Part shown: positions 1 to 14,388 of the stretch, piece by piece | Numbering within the stretch: the stretch's first letter is position 1 | Layout of the letters: each line of letters opens with the position of its first letter | Origin: Macrotrachela quadricornifera | Taxonomy: Eukaryota > Rotifera > Eurotatoria > Philodinida > Philodinidae | Direction: 5' to 3' | Assembly (NCBI GenBank): GCA_022393335.1 | Contig: JAJEKB010000546.1 | Span: 1 to 64,000 of the forward strand | DNA: 64,000 nt | Position numbers and translations under genes: made by a program | Notes under the pieces: generated by a model | Database searches by the model: none | Seen by the model: only the letters and a program-made list of their open reading frames with translations | What the model was told of the DNA's origin: nothing

Positions 1-737
1 GTCAACAAGCATGTGTTACTTCAAAAAAAGTAATAATTTTATTTTTTATTTTATTTTATTTAATTATCTTATTTAAATAATAATATTTTTTAGCGTCATC
101 AAGCTTGTACGTTAGTATCAAATTGTTCAAGTAATGAATGTGATCAAACAGCAAATTTACAATGTATCAATGATAGTGTTACTAATATAACTGGATCTGG
201 ATGGTGGTATGTATTAAATATTATATAAATAGAATATGAATTTATATAAATATATATATATATGTTTAGTAATTGTACTAGTTTACAATGGTGGAATGGA
301 ACATATTGTCGATCTAAAGGCATACCAGCTTGGGGAACTAATACAAGTGCTTTATGTAATGCAACATATCAATGTGCTGATTATAATTTAGTTTCTTGTC
401 CACTTGGTTCATCAGTTTCAGGTGCAACATGTGAATGTGCTACAACAAAATATTGGGTATGTATATCAAATATTTTATTAAACTTTATTTATTTGTTATT
501 CAATACTTATAGAATGGTCTAACGTGTCTAGATCGAGTTGGGATTGGGCAGAGTTGCACATCATGGACTAATTCAGCAGTAAATACTACCACTTGTCTAA
601 GTGCTGCTGGTGCAGGACTACTTTGTACTGGTACTACTTGTTCTGGAACAACTTGCACGGGTGGCACGTGTACTTGTCCTAGTAGCACAGCTTGGAATTC
701 TACATTTCTTATATGTGCTTCAACAAGTAGTGGATAA
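1..737 (+). CDS. Secreted Cys/Thr-rich protein, 3' part (5' end outside window)
   Basis: Four exons are visible: 3-29, 94-206, 270-456 and 513-737 (stop TAA 735-737), joined by introns of about 56-64 bp with GT...AG ends, and the reading frame is preserved across all joins. The product is rich in Cys, Thr, Ser, Asn and Trp, with short recurring Cys patterns (for example WCNC, CECATT, TCTCPSS) and several N-x-S/T sites, as expected of an extracellular, disulfide-bonded, glycosylated protein. Near the C-terminus is a Gly/Thr/Cys run with a CTGTTC-like period. I do not recognise a named domain. The start and any signal peptide lie outside the window. Secretion is inferred from composition only. 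Confidence 0.7.
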
Positions 738-2303
738 TAATGATATAGTGTACAACTTATCTGAAAGCTTTTTAACATATTCATTTGCACGAAATTTATG
801 GAACTTCATAAATTGCTTAATTATTAAATGTGTGTATGATTTTTATAAAAGATTTTTTCTATTGAAGAATCTATGATCTATTCTTTTTCTTTTTACATTA
901 AATGTTATTATTTGGCACAAATATTGATGAGTTTTTTTAATAAATTTCAATGAAAAAGTAAAATATAATATCGATTTAAATATGACAATATAATGTAATT
1001 GAACTAATTTTAGATATATAGAAAATGTTTGTAAGTTTCAATCGAAAATTTACGTAGTAGAATTGGATAAAATTTCTCTTTGTTTGAAATATCAACTTTA
1101 CAACATTGATTAATTAATTAATACGATGAAAGTGGGAATATGTTAATATCAATAGATGACAGGAGACGGCTGCTCATTGATCTTTCTTCTCTTCATTTTC
1201 CTTTTTGGCATTTTTTCCCACTTTTCTACTCATATAATATGTATATATTTTTTTCTTAGGGATAGTGAAAGGAATGGCTGCTTCGTTACAATAAATTTTC
1301 ATGTTTACAAACGTAAATATTATTATTATCGTTACTGAATTTTAAACTGTACAATATAGGTAGGAAGTATTATTCGTTATCTTTCTAAAGAGTATTTTGG
1401 TATAGTCTTTACTTCCTATTGCTCTAGAGAATTTAATGTTCTACAAAATCATGAATTATATGAGAAATTCTGTATAAACGCCGGTTTACATATCATACAT
1501 TAGTTGTTTTTTTTCATGTAATGAAGTATCTTATCTTCTGATGTACAACAATTGAATTATATACAAGATGTCTTTCCTCATAGCATGCAAGATAATATTG
1601 CATCTGTATGCACAGAGAAAGGTCATGTTGCATAATGTGCCAAAAAGAAATTGCCTTCCCTCTAAAATTCGTTTTTTAATCTAATTATTTTTTACAATAG
1701 ATAGAATTGGAGAGAAACTGCAAAATAGAGAGTTATTTTCATTTTAAACACATTTTACTGTAACTGAAAAGAACGAATCAACTTTTGAAATGTAAAATCT
1801 TTGCGGGAATAATATACTATCACTTGTCAGCAAAAAAATCTCTTCCTATCATGTACTTTTGACTTGAAATTTAGAATAACTAAAGTGATATTTCTCTATC
1901 TATTAAAAAGCGAATTCTAGAGAAAAAAAAGTAATCTGATAAGAAAGGATAGATTTTTTTTTCGAACGCTATACATCTTGAGGTTTAGTTAAAGTAATAT
2001 TACCTTCTCAGATTTTTCGAGATTGTGAATAGGTAAACCTTCTTGTTTAATAGTACATGAATGTTTTTCTGTGTTTATATAGTGGTTTTTTCTAAAAAAT
2101 TTTTATACTACTTACTGCCCTCTACTTTTATTAATTTGATTGGCTATAGTAATGTATTACTTTTATTTAAAAGTTACATATTAAATAAAACGACTAGACA
2201 AATGAAACATAAAAAACAACAGAATTTAAAAAAAAAAGATTTTTTTGTAAATAATTTAATAAATTGTTAATTTTTATGATGAACAAATTTTCATTTTATA
2301 GAT
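738..2303. other. Gene-free stretch
   Basis: AT-rich intergenic DNA between the Cys-rich gene and ATRX. The open frames here have no codon-use support, and I see no repeat or RNA gene. The last bases (about 2280-2301) are a T-rich tract ending in AG just before the ATRX ATG. Confidence 0.5.
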
Positions 2304-5300
2304 ATGACAAATAATAAAAATCAAGTGTTCACTTGGTTAAGAAATTTTAAGAATAATTGGTTACCACGAAATGTTACAACTGATGTTCATGTACTTCAAA
2401 CAATTAAAGTAAAACTTCTTGAACTAGAACGATTATTAATTGGTAAATTAAATTTCTCATTAAACAAAAGAAAAAAAAATTCTTTTTTTATTAATAGAAA
2501 ATAATGAAGATGAAGAAGAATATTATCGTAATAAATTATTTTATGATCATAGTTCAAGTAATAGTGATAGTGAACAAATACCTGTTACTTCAACAACAAT
2601 AAATGAAACACCAGCTGAATGTTCTTTACCAACACCACCAGATATTCATCCTCAATTAAATAATGAAAATGAAGAAGAACAATCGAAACAAATTTTATTA
2701 GAACAAAGTGATAACAGTGAAAATCAACATGAAAAATCTTCATCTGATGATGATAATGTTGATATATTACGACCATCTATTCGTATAAAACGTCTTTCAC
2801 AAACTGATGCTGAACGTTATATTCCACCAGCATGGAAAAATAGTAAAGAATAAATGTATTTATTAATTTACACTTAAAATATTTATTTATTTTTTTTTTA
2901 GTTCATTTAAAAAGATTTTCTTCTATTGATCAATCATCAAATAATGAGAAAAATATTCAAGAAAAACAAACAAACGTATTATTATTAAATAACGATAATA
3001 GTAAATATAAAGATATTCATTTGATAGTTTGATTTCACTATTTCTATATGACAAAGGCAAATATTTTTTTCATATATTTATATATAGAACAGATACTATT
3101 TAGTACTTACATATTTCTCGATTAAATATATCTATCACATAAAAATTTCAAAGAAGAGTATTAATTCTCTCACATTTCATATGCTTTTCTTTAGTTTCTA
3201 ATCTAAATTAAATCTAAAATTAATCAATATATATATATTTGTTTGTTTTTAGTTCGAAATGATTCAAATACTTCACAAATATTAACTCAAACAAAAGATA
3301 AACATTCATTGAATGATAAAAATCATGAAAGTTCATCAACTTCATCAGATGATAATAAAAAAACTAAAAGAAAATTACCAATATCTGATAATGATCAAAA
3401 TAGTATATCATCTAAAACACATAAAAATAATGAAACATCAACAACAAGTTCATCATCATCATCTGATGATGATGATTATAATATTAAAATTCGTACACGA
3501 AAAAATTCATTAGATAAAATTGAAAAATCATCAGTTAAATCACGTAAACATGGAACTAATTCTCATAATAAAACAAATAATATTATTATTAATTATAATC
3601 CATCAATGTTATTAGATGAATCTGAATCAAATGATTCATTAGCTGTTACTCAAAATACAAATCCAATCAATGAAGAACAAATATTAGAAGATGTTCGAGA
3701 AAATAATAATGATAATGAATTAACATCTACATCACTTAATATTACTCAAGATAGACAAATGGAAATAGATTCTAATAATAATATCGAGAATATAACAAAT
3801 AATGAATTAAATTCTAATCATAATACTGAAGATATAACAAATGATGAAGTAAATCCATCATTAAATCAAGATTCTTCAAATAATAGGTAAACAGAATTTT
3901 TTCTTTTAGATATAATTATTATTCTTGCTAGTGTGTATGTTTAGTTATAAAATACTAAGTTTTGAAATAAACATATATAAATATAAAAGAAAAAAACTTC
4001 ATTTTTGTGTTTCAGAACAACAATTGAAGTTCCATCATATGCACATTTACTTGCTCATTCAAAATCATCATCTGATTCCGATAGTGAAAAATTAAATAAT
4101 AATATTAAAAAAAAATCATCTGTAAATACTTCCAAACATTTTATACCATCATCATCAAATTCTGATACAGCAACAATTAAAAAGAAAACAAAAGTTATAC
4201 TATCATCATTATCATCATCATCTAGTGATGAACAAGATAATCAATCGGTATTGTTAATTTTATTTTCTTTAGATATATTGTCATGTTTGATACTATTACT
4301 ACTTTTCACTTCAGTATTATCAGCAAGTAAAGTGCATACTTAGCGAAACTAGTCGAGTTTTAGAAGCAGGAAGACAATAAATAGATCCTTAAATGATCTC
4401 TTTTTTTGTTTACTGATAAAATTCAAATGGTCATATGAAATACAAATTGAAAATAACTGTCAGATTTTAATCACTTCTGATTCAGATTCGGACGGAGGTC
4501 CCATTAAAATATGAAAAATCCTAATGGAATAAATTCTTTTACAACAAAGGTATTTATATTGTAATTGAGCTAGATTTGACATGTTCGAGTCAAATGAAAG
4601 CTCTCACTGCCAAACTGAATTTTAAGGTATGTTAAATTTAGGTATACAAGTGAATCAGAGAAGGTTTTATCCGCTATTACAAGAACAAAACATAGTGTTG
4701 TTTGGACCGATTATGAGGTTTGTAGGGATTCCCTTTCATATGGCTCGAACAACATTATGTATTGTCCTTATAATAGTGGATAAAACCTTCTCTGATTCAT
4801 TTGTATACCTAAATTTCACATACCTTAAAATTGAGTTTGGCAGCGAGAGCTATCATTTGACTCGAATATGTCAATTCCAGCTCGGTTACATTGCAAATAC
4901 CTTCATTCTTAGATTTTCTGTCCAGAGTAATAGACCCTTCAAATACGAGTGCTGAAATTTTCTTGTATATATACAATAATTTTACCGATAAATATTTGTT
5001 ATAAACAGAACGCTATTACTTTCGATATAAATTTAAACAAAAAATTTATTTTTATATTATAGTCTCATAAAAATACTTCTACTATTTCAAAACAACAAAC
5101 GCCATCACCATCAAATCGGATTCAAAATCAACGTTCATCATCAACATCATCTGAAGATTCAAATAGACTACGTATTAGACGACGACGTAGAAAATCAGAA
5201 CTTTCAACCGAACGTTCAAATATTTTAAAACAAATTAAACGTAAAAAACAAGAAAATAAAAATTCAACTGCTGATAACGATCATGATAATAGTAGTGATA

Positions 5301-8300
5301 GTCCTAAAAAAAGTAAAAAATCAAAACTTAAATCTAGTGATGATGAAAAACAAAGTATAACAGATAATGATAATAATAATAATAATACTGACAGTGATGA
5401 TGAGGATGATGATGATGATGATGAAAATGCTTCTCCATCAAAACGAAAACATGGTCGAAAAAATATTCGAAAAATTATTGATGATAAAGAATTAGATATT
5501 CAAACCAAAGATGCTATTGAAGCTGAACGTGAACGACGAAAACGTATTGCTGAAAAACAAAAAGAATATAATGAAACATTAATTGAACAATCATCTTATC
5601 TATCAAATACAGATAATAATGGAGAAGAAAATAATTCTAATTCTCGTTTAATTCTTGAATTAGATAAAAATACAAATGAACCATTAATTGAAGTTTCACC
5701 AAAATTAGTTGAACAACTTAAACCACATCAATGTGAAGGAGTTAAATTTTTATGGAATAATGTTTTTGAATCAATCGAAGCTATTCAAAATAAAAAACAT
5801 AATGGTAATGGTTGTATATTAGCACATTGTATGGGTTTAGGAAAAACATTACAAGTTATTAGTTTTATACATACAATATTTAATTATGATCATATAACTC
5901 ATGTTAAAACATGTCTTGTTCTTTGTCCAATTAATGCTGGTAAATAAAAACAAAAAATAAAATGATTAATTAATTTGTTCTTTCTCTTAGCTCTTAATTG
6001 GTCAAATGAATTTGATCATTGGTTAAAAGATGTTGAACCACCTGTTGATCATTATCAATTAACAACAGTTAAACCAAATTTACGTGTTAGTCATTTAAAT
6101 TATTGGTATGAAAATGGTGGAGTTATGGTTATGGGTTATGAACTGTATAGACGATTAGCAAATGGTTTTGGAATTAAAAATAAAAAACTTAAAGCTATTG
6201 CATTTAAATGTCTTGTTGATCCAGGACCACATATTGTTGGTAATGTAAATTCATTTTTCTTTTAGTATCAAACTATTAATTTTGTATCTGTAATCAATAG
6301 AGATTGAGGCGATATATTGTATGCTTTTGTACTGACGAATATATCTACTTGTTAATTGGATGAATTTGAAAAGTTTCACAATAGCCTAGTGAATACAAGA
6401 TGATCTTTGAAACTGATATTGATAAAACAAAAGAGAACGAAGGGCATTGTGAATTTTTCATATGAATAAAATAAAACAGATGAGAATTTATTTTTGTCTA
6501 TTCAATACTGTTATTAAAAAAGTAGAAATTTTCAAATTGTCTAATCCTTCACTTTTACCCAAAGTCACTGGAATAATCAAACTATTCTGCACAAACGACA
6601 GTACACTCGGTTGATCTGCTCATATTATTGACATATTGGGATCCCCATACTCCACCTGTGTAGTCTTCTGAAACTTCTTTATACAAAATGGGTTAATTTA
6701 TTTAATACTATTATCGATATTTTCTGTAAACTTTACGACGTAATCTGTTATATACACAATTCTAGGTCATCCTTATGGTGTCTAGATATTTTATCAAAGA
6801 TTTTTCATACTATAATGCGTCTATTTACAGATTATGACTAAAATTTTGTGTTTTCTTTGAATACGAACTTAGGTTTCTTCGTATGAAAACGATATTTATT
6901 AAAAAATCGAGAGTTAAAAAGATTTTCGAGAATGCCTTTTGTAGAGTAATTTCTACTCTGCAAATTGATATATAACTATAGGTTCAAACTATTTGTTTCG
7001 AATCGTAATAATGTACATACAAAAATATACGAAATAGATTTTTATCTAGTAAAAGTATTTTATTGGAAAATTTTCTTTATATTTAGTTGCTGATGAAGGA
7101 CATATTTTAAAAAATGCTCAAACAGCTCTAGCAAAATGTTTATCAAAAATTAAAACATCTCGTCGTATTGTTTTAACTGGCACACCATTACAAAATAATC
7201 TAATTGAATAGTTAGTTATTTTTTATTTTATTTTATTATTTTTCTTTTTGTTTTGTGTCTTTCTTTTTATAAAGTTATTGTATGGTAACATTTATAAAAC
7301 CAAATTTACTTGGTAGTCAATCTGAATATATAAATCGTTTTGTTAATCCAATACAAAATGGACAACATCGAGATTCAAATGAAGATGATGTTCGTTTAAT
7401 GAAACGACGTGCATGCGTTTTACATGAACTTTTAACTGGTTTTGTTGATAGAAAAGATTATTCATTATTAACAGAATATTTACCACCAAAATTTGAATAT
7501 ATAATTAATATACGTTTAAGTGATTTACAATCAAAATTATATGAAATATATTTAAAAGAATTAGTTGATCAAGAACAACGTTTATCTGTATTAAAAAAAG
7601 ATTTTAAATCAGCTAAATTATTTGCTGATTATCAATATTTACAAAAAATTTGGACGTAAGATATATGAAAGTTTTAAAATGATATTGATTTGTTGTTTTG
7701 TTTTTTTTTGTAGACATCCATTTTTACTTTATCCACATTTTATTGATCGTTGGAAAAAACAATTAAATAAAGATGAAGATAGTTTAATTGATGATAATGA
7801 ATTAGAAACAATGTTTATTGATGATGAAGAAAATATTGAAGGAAATAATATGAAAAATAAAAACTCAAAAGAAAAACAGACTACGGTAAATTTAAATAAA
7901 TTCATATTTTATATTTTGAAAAAACAAAAAATATTATTTTCAAAAATCAATAGATGTATCGAAATGTGCATAATCAGATTAATATTCATAATCTAAAGTG
8001 ATTAGAACATCTCGGTATGAGTTTTCAAGATTTTGAAATATTATCACTGGTAGATTAACAAGACACTAATATATTATTTTTTATTTGAAAATATAGATTA
8101 GAAATAACAATGTGTAGATATAGATTAATCGAATGATTGATGTCTCTTAGATTATTTCTGCTAACGTCTCATTATACAAACTGAAGTCTTGTTTATAAAT
8201 ATTATATATATATGTCAAAGGTCAACTTAGTCTCATTACATAAGCTTGAATCAAGTCGGACACTGATATGTATACAAATGATATATTTACTACTTTGACA

Positions 8301-11049
8301 TTCCGTTCTCAAGAATGAAGAATGCAATACATCTGTCAATTTTTGAAAACTAGGCGATTCCTTAAATAACCAACATTATGATATGTTCCTTCTGTCAGTT
8401 ACAATTCTTGCTATCATATGATACTTTTACATAAAAGTGTCGATGTTCTGTTTCTAAGGACAAAGAACGCTGCTTATAATATCACGTTTTCAAGCGTTTT
8501 TTGAATATACCAAGGTGCTTTTAAACCTTTTAATTTATATATTCATCCGAAACAGTTATACGTTTCTCGTTTCTGAGAATAGAGAATATATAGCAGTCTT
8601 AGATGAAAACAACAGCAAAAAAAAATGTTTGGAAACGCGATTTTTTAAGACTAGAATGATATTTTTCAATTTACTATTGCATATAGCGAAGTCATTTTTC
8701 TTTCATCAGTTTCGAAAACTTCAAATTTTTTCTTAACATTTTTACATTTCGACAAAGAAATATTTTTTTGGAATTAATTCTACTTTTAGTCAGAATATGA
8801 AAACAGTTATAGTGGTTTTTTAATTGATAATATTAAAGAAGAAATAAAAGAAATTAAATCAATCAAACGTAGATCTTCAAATTCATCTACTACAACAACA
8901 ATTGATTCGAATTCAATAGATGATGATAGTGATAATATTGAAGAAATTAATTCGAATTCAAAATCAAAAGATAGTGATGATGATGATATTGAAATAATAA
9001 AAAGTTATCCAACACGAAGTCGAACATCAATAAATGATAAAAAAAAAAGTCGATCATCAAAACCTATTGATAAAAATATATTTGATACTGAAAATGATCA
9101 AATTGAACCTGGAATATCATCTAATGATAATGATAATCAAGAAGAAAATTCTGATGATCCATGGTTAAATGAAATGCGTGAACAATTTTGGTTTCCATTT
9201 TTAGATATGTTACCAAAGGAAAGTAAATATGATGTTGAATTAAGTGGAAAATTTTTATTATTTAAATTTATTCTTGATAAATGTGCTGAAATTGGTGATA
9301 AAATTCTTTTATTTTCACGTAGTTTATATACATTAAATCATATTGAAAAATTTTTAACTTATTTACAAATTCAAAATAATAAAGAATATGAAAAGCAATG
9401 TGAATCACGAAGACAATTACGTGAAATTCTTTTATCAAATGGTGATAATGATAATGTTACAAATGAACATATACCTGAACCAGTACAATGGATACGTGAT
9501 CAAGATTATTTTCGAATGGATGGTCAAACAGAAATTACAACAAGAAAACGTTATGCTAAAGCATTTAATGATACGTCAAATTTACGTGCTCGATTATTTC
9601 TTATATCAACATTAGCTGGTGGAATTGGAATTAATTTAACTGGTAGTAATCGTGTTATTGTTTTTGATGCAAGTTGGAATCCAAGGTAAATTTTTTTTTT
9701 AAATTGAGATTATATAAATAAATCATGTCGTATATCATAACATTAGAAACAAAAAATAGAATGACTTTGATTTCTGATCCTTCAACATGAATGAAATACC
9801 AAATATGTAATGAATTTTGTTGAACTTTCGTTTGTTGATAATATATGAAGTGTAATAAGTGAAAGGCAGATGAGAATACATTGTGAACTAATTACTATTA
9901 GAAAATATGACGAATGTTTATCATTTTTTAACATAAATGCATTTATGTGTTTTTTTTTGTTTAGTCATGATACTCAAGCAATATTTCGTTCATATCGTTT
10001 TGGTCAAAAGAAACCGGTTTATATCTATCGATTTTTAGCTCATGGTACTATGGAAGAAAAAATTTATCAACGACAAGTTGTTAAACAATCAATATCACAA
10101 CGGTAAAAAGAAATAGTATATCAAAGAAAAATTTTATTTTTTGTTTTTTGAATAATTTTTTTTAGCGTAGTTGATGATCATCAATTAGATCGTCATTTTA
10201 CTCAAAATGATATAAAAGAATTGTATAACTTCAAACCTGAAAAATTACCAGAAGCTCCATCAACATCAACACTATTAACAGAATCAAATATAAATTTTAA
10301 TTATCCAATACCAAAAGATCATCTTTTACTTGATCTTTTGTATGAACATAGTCGTTGGGTACATTCGTATCATTCACATGATTCATTGTTAGAAAATAAA
10401 ATTGATGAAGGTCTAAGTGCTGAAGAACGACGTAAAGGTAAATTATATTCTTTTAAAATTTCGTTTTTTAATATTATTATCATTATTATAGCTCTTGAAG
10501 AATATGAAAATTTAAAACGTTTACCGGATCAACGTCAAATAGCAATGCAACGTTTTCAACAACAACAACGATTAAATGCACTTATTGCTCAACAACAACA
10601 ATTAGCATCAGCACAAGCAACAAGAATTCAACAACAACAGCAACAGCAACAATTATTTACAGAAATTTATGAAGCATTAAGCAATGCTAGAGGACAACGT
10701 GTAGATTATGCGCATGTACTTCAATATATGGCTGATATGGGTTTTGGACGAGAATTAACAAATAATGATAGAGCAAATAAACCTACACATAAACCAAATA
10801 TAAATCAAAAAACTACAGGTAATTAATGAATAAAAATTTTCTATTACACCAAAAAAAAGTTTTTCTATCATTTCTGTTTGTATGAAATCAAAAATTCAAA
10901 TAAATAATTTTTTCTTTATGTTAGCTGGACCAGTTCCTATTTTACCTCGACCAACGACTATGAATACGACAAATGTTGATCCAAATATTATTTTTGTCGA
11001 AAGTGATGACGAACCTGTCAATGATAATATCAATGGATTACCGAAATGA
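2304..11049 (+). CDS. ATRX: ATRX/XNP-type SNF2 chromatin remodeler
   Basis: Fifteen exons: 2304-2442, 2498-2842, 2902-3000, 3253-3886, 4016-4247, 5063-5939, 5991-6239, 7087-7210, 7275-7655, 7714-7885, 8790-9685, 9965-10102, 10166-10437, 10492-10818, 10925-11049; the sum is 5,010 nt, 1,669 aa. The N-terminal third is low-complexity Ser/Asp/Asn/Lys with an acidic run near residue 593. [16 protein letters not shown] stretch leads into the helicase. Walker A is HCMGLGKT (about 738-745), the Walker B box is DEGH (861-864), then [13 protein letters not shown]. The C-lobe has [12 protein letters not shown] and [20 protein letters not shown], followed by a [17 protein letters not shown] block diagnostic of ATRX. 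A Gln-rich tract follows near 1538-1580. As in the family, it should be a nuclear DNA translocase acting on heterochromatin and repeats. No Cys-rich ADD module is present. Introns 5, 7 and 10 are about 815-905 bp; the others are mostly short. Confidence 0.93.
4547..4903. mobile_element. Foldback MITE inside ATRX intron 5
   Basis: Two arms of about 135 bp are imperfect reverse complements. The left arm begins AAGGTATTTATATTGTAATT at 4547. The right arm ends with the complement at 4903. Both contain the AATCAGAGAAGGTTTTATCC motif in opposite orientation (about 4652 and 4776). The central spacer is about 90 bp. No coding capacity and no clear target-site duplication; likely a non-autonomous DNA element. 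Confidence 0.75.
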
Positions 11050-11399
11050 TTGTATATTCTTCGAATTACTTTAATTAACATTATTATTAAAGAAAAACTT
11101 AAATATAAAACTAAGAAAGATGTTTGTCAGATGATGCACATAGGTTACTTTTCTTGAAAATACTTTAATTATCTGTGTTATTTTCTTGTTTATGGTCAAA
11201 ATAACAATTATCTTTTGATAATTGACTTTTTCTTTTTCCTCTGAATTTATTATATATTGTCTTTTACTTACATCTTTGTTTGTCGTTAAATCTATAAAAA
11301 CATATATACAAGAAAATAAACCAAATAATCTTGATGAATTTATCGTTGAAATTGATCTGTTTTAATTATTATAAAGATAATGACATAGTATTATTAGTT

Positions 11400-11608
11400 C
11401 AGAGGTGCAGAATCTTCCTCGTGCGCCCCCGCGCGGGGGGGGGGGGGGAAATTTTTCTTTTTTGGGGAAATTTTTCGTTTTTAGGGAAATTTTTGGAGTA
11501 TTTCTGCATGAACTTCTTGAATTGTTACTTTTCAAAAGGGGAAGATTTGCGAACAAATTTCCCCGGGGGCGCAAATTTGACCGTTTTATGGAAGATTCTG
11601 CACCTCTG
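11400..11608. mobile_element. hAT-like MITE with 8-bp target duplication
   Basis: A 209-bp element whose ends are inverted copies of CAGAGGTGCAGAATCTTCC. It is flanked by a perfect 8-bp direct repeat TATTAGTT (11392-11399 and 11609-11616). An 8-bp duplication with CA...TG ends is the hallmark of hAT-superfamily elements. The interior has a long G run (about 11437-11449) and repeats of a GGGAAATTTTT motif. No transposase. Confidence 0.88.
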
Positions 11609-11616
11609 TATTAGTT

Positions 11617-13744
11617 ATTCATACTACTAATTCGAAACCGTTAGATCTTACTTTTGTGCGTAGAATTAAACAATACTAATACAGCTTTAGCAGTGATGGA
11701 CCGTAAGCCGTAGGAAGTGTAATATGTTCGTTGTCGTATCGTCGTAGATCATGACACAACAGAAAAAGAAAAGTCGTGATATAGACGAATATAATCGTAA
11801 AAGCTATGGCAGAACGAAAGAACAAGCATATCACGAATTGCATAACGAACGTCTTATATTCCTCTGACGTTATCATATACATTGATATGCGAATAAAACG
11901 AAAGAAACGATTTGTGAAATTGTTTTTTTATCGTGAGATAAATTTTCTCGAATGCATTTTTTGTATAGCATAATAAGAAGTGAGGAAATGATTAATCAGA
12001 AAAGCTAGTATCAGCATTCTCTTCCTATTTTTAATATGTGTTAGGTAATATTCTTATTAATTTTTTAATTAAATTATATCTATCTATTAATTGTATTCAA
12101 ATTTCATCTATCTATTGTATCACAACCTGCGATAGTTCAATATTAATAAATAACATAAAAAAATATTAAAATATATATAAATATATCGGAGAATAGCAAA
12201 ATATTAGTATCCCCAGGCGTTAGTTCCAAATGCCTGTTAGAAATTCAGCGACTAGTAACCGAAAATATTTTTTCCCAGAGTACTTACTCTTTACTGGTAT
12301 ACATAAATATATGATTATCCAGGTCGAAGACGTACGGCAGGAGACGGCGGGATCCATAAATTTCCAGTACGTTCCGACCGGTTCCTGCCGGAAAACACTG
12401 GAAATTGACTGGAATTCACCGGAAAAATCCATCAAATTTCCGGTTGGAATACTGCTTCCACTTCCGGCAACTTCCCGTGCTTTCCTGCAGGATCCAGTGG
12501 CCGTAATCTTCATTCTGGGGCATTTTGTATTACGTTAAAAAATTCTTACATTATTTCGTGTCAGATGCAACAAACGCATGCTTTCTTTATAGTCGTTTGG
12601 TTATCCCTTTGCATTCAACGTCATTACGATATACTACACATGAACGTCTTACGAGGAAGGAGAAAATTATTCACGACAGAACGAAAGAAATAACATGTGA
12701 ACTTACGTATATTCGGAAGAATAAAAAAAGCCGACGGTATAACGTTATCATTCTGTTTTCTTCGGTTCGTTCGTTCGCTATAAATGAAGTATCATGTTGC
12801 GACATACGAATATGTTTCGGCCTATCACTATCATCAACTATAGAACTAAGAGCCATCATCATTATCTTTACATGCCAATTACACTTATTAGGAAAAATAA
12901 AAACATCTATAAAAATAACGTTCCAGAATAATGAACTAATAATTAAAATTGGTAGAAAGATGCTATACACTTGTACCTATATATATACATTTTTTCAGCG
13001 GAAAAATGAAAATGCACTATTTTTCAGATAAATATAAGCATACTTTCTATAGATATTTTCATTTTTCTGCTGAGAATATATATATAACTAGAAAATAGAA
13101 TCATTTTTGACTTAGTTGCCATTTTTCTTTTGAAAAACAATACTTCTGTCGTTGACTGCAAAATTGTCCATTGTGAGGCGTCGTCGAGTGGAGCGACTAA
13201 CATTTCCCAAAGACACACAATCAATGCATGTCTGTGTATACAGCAGTTGTTATGCTTTTGATAAGTTCTTGTATGAGAAAGTGGAATAGCTGCGTAATCA
13301 GTTATGCGAACTATAATTATTTCATTACTATATACGTGATAGTAATAGGGTGGCTATTACTAATGTATAAATTATGGTATCAATTCTATCTTGATGCTGG
13401 GGATAGAATCTGCACGAGTTTGATGATGAAGAATATACAGGAATCACAGTAGTTGAATGTATGACGAAAATACTTTTTCATACATTGCAGGAGCTTAGAA
13501 TGTTACGAAAGTAAGAATACGTAGTTCGCAGCAACTGAGAATTCTATGGAAATATATACACATGGAAACAGAGACGGACATCTCTGTTATTAAGAATGAG
13601 GGCGGTAACACACACAGGATATCACACTAACTGAGAGTGAGAAGAGCAACACAGACACGTACTCCTATCACTGAGAATGAGATTAATACTGAACGTATTA
13701 ATATTTCAGTTAATCCATCGGAAATGTACTCGCTTTATAGAAAA
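11617..13744. other. Gene-free stretch, probably decayed repeats
   Basis: No credible coding exon. About 12200-12530 is distinctly richer in GC than its surroundings, with repeated CCGGAA/TTCCGG words. A hairpin of about 35-bp arms lies at 12977-13092 (CAGCGGAAAAATGAAAATG against its near complement). The open frames lack splice partners or family resemblance. Confidence 0.45.
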
Positions 13745-14285
13745 TTGGTTTTGCTACTTCTTTTTTAGCTTTATGTAACATCGGTTTAGAGAACAACTTT
13801 GACCCAAAAAAAATTGTTACTTTTCTCTAAAACCTTAGAAATCCAACGCTTTTGCTAGATACATCTAAAAGAAATCATCAAAGTTTTTACTAGATCTAGG
13901 CCTATATTTTGGTCTCTGTTAGAACATGCTCTGACTAGCGCAATCTGCAAAGATCTTTGTAATTTTTATGAAAAAAGTGTTTCAGGCCAAAATTATACAC
14001 AGGGCATTCTACTTAAAAATATGACATTTCAGTAGAGATACATAAAAAACGAAATTCCTTGCAGATTGTACTAGTCAGAGCATTTTCTAACAGACACCAA
14101 AATATGAGCTATAAATCTAGTAAAAACATGGATGATTTTATTTAGATATACCTAAAAAAAAGCATTAGATCTCTGGTTTTTTAGAGAAAAATGATACATT
14201 TTTTTTGGCCTAAGTTATTTTCTAATCCAGTGCTACGTGAAAATAAAAAAAAATCTAGGAAAAAAAGAGCTAAAATACTTTTAGA
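13745..14285. mobile_element. Foldback element (long imperfect palindrome)
   Basis: The arms meet near 13990. The left arm carries GTTAGAACATGCTCTGACTA (about 13918) and the right arm its diverged complement TAGTCAGAGCATTTTCTAAC (about 14071). Matching Lys/Asn-poor T-rich outer parts (TTTTTTAGCTTT against GAGCTAAAA) continue to both ends. No open frame. Probably a non-autonomous foldback transposon. Confidence 0.65.
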
Positions 14286-14388
14286 AAATTTACATAATTT
14301 TTTTAAACACGTTCATGAGTTGTAACATATCTATCGAGACAGCATTAGACATGAAATACAAGTAACGCTCGTCTAAAGACTCGCTCAG

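Noticed and set aside
2061..2270. Open frame before ATRX as an upstream exon
   Set aside because: Low-complexity Phe/Lys translation, no splice donor that joins in frame, no family similarity; the ATG at 2304 has its own acceptor-like context.
12230..12538. Overlapping 100-aa open frames in the GC-richer block
   Set aside because: Both strands are open because of CCGGAA/TTCCGG repeats; no domain, no splice signals, likely a decayed repeat.
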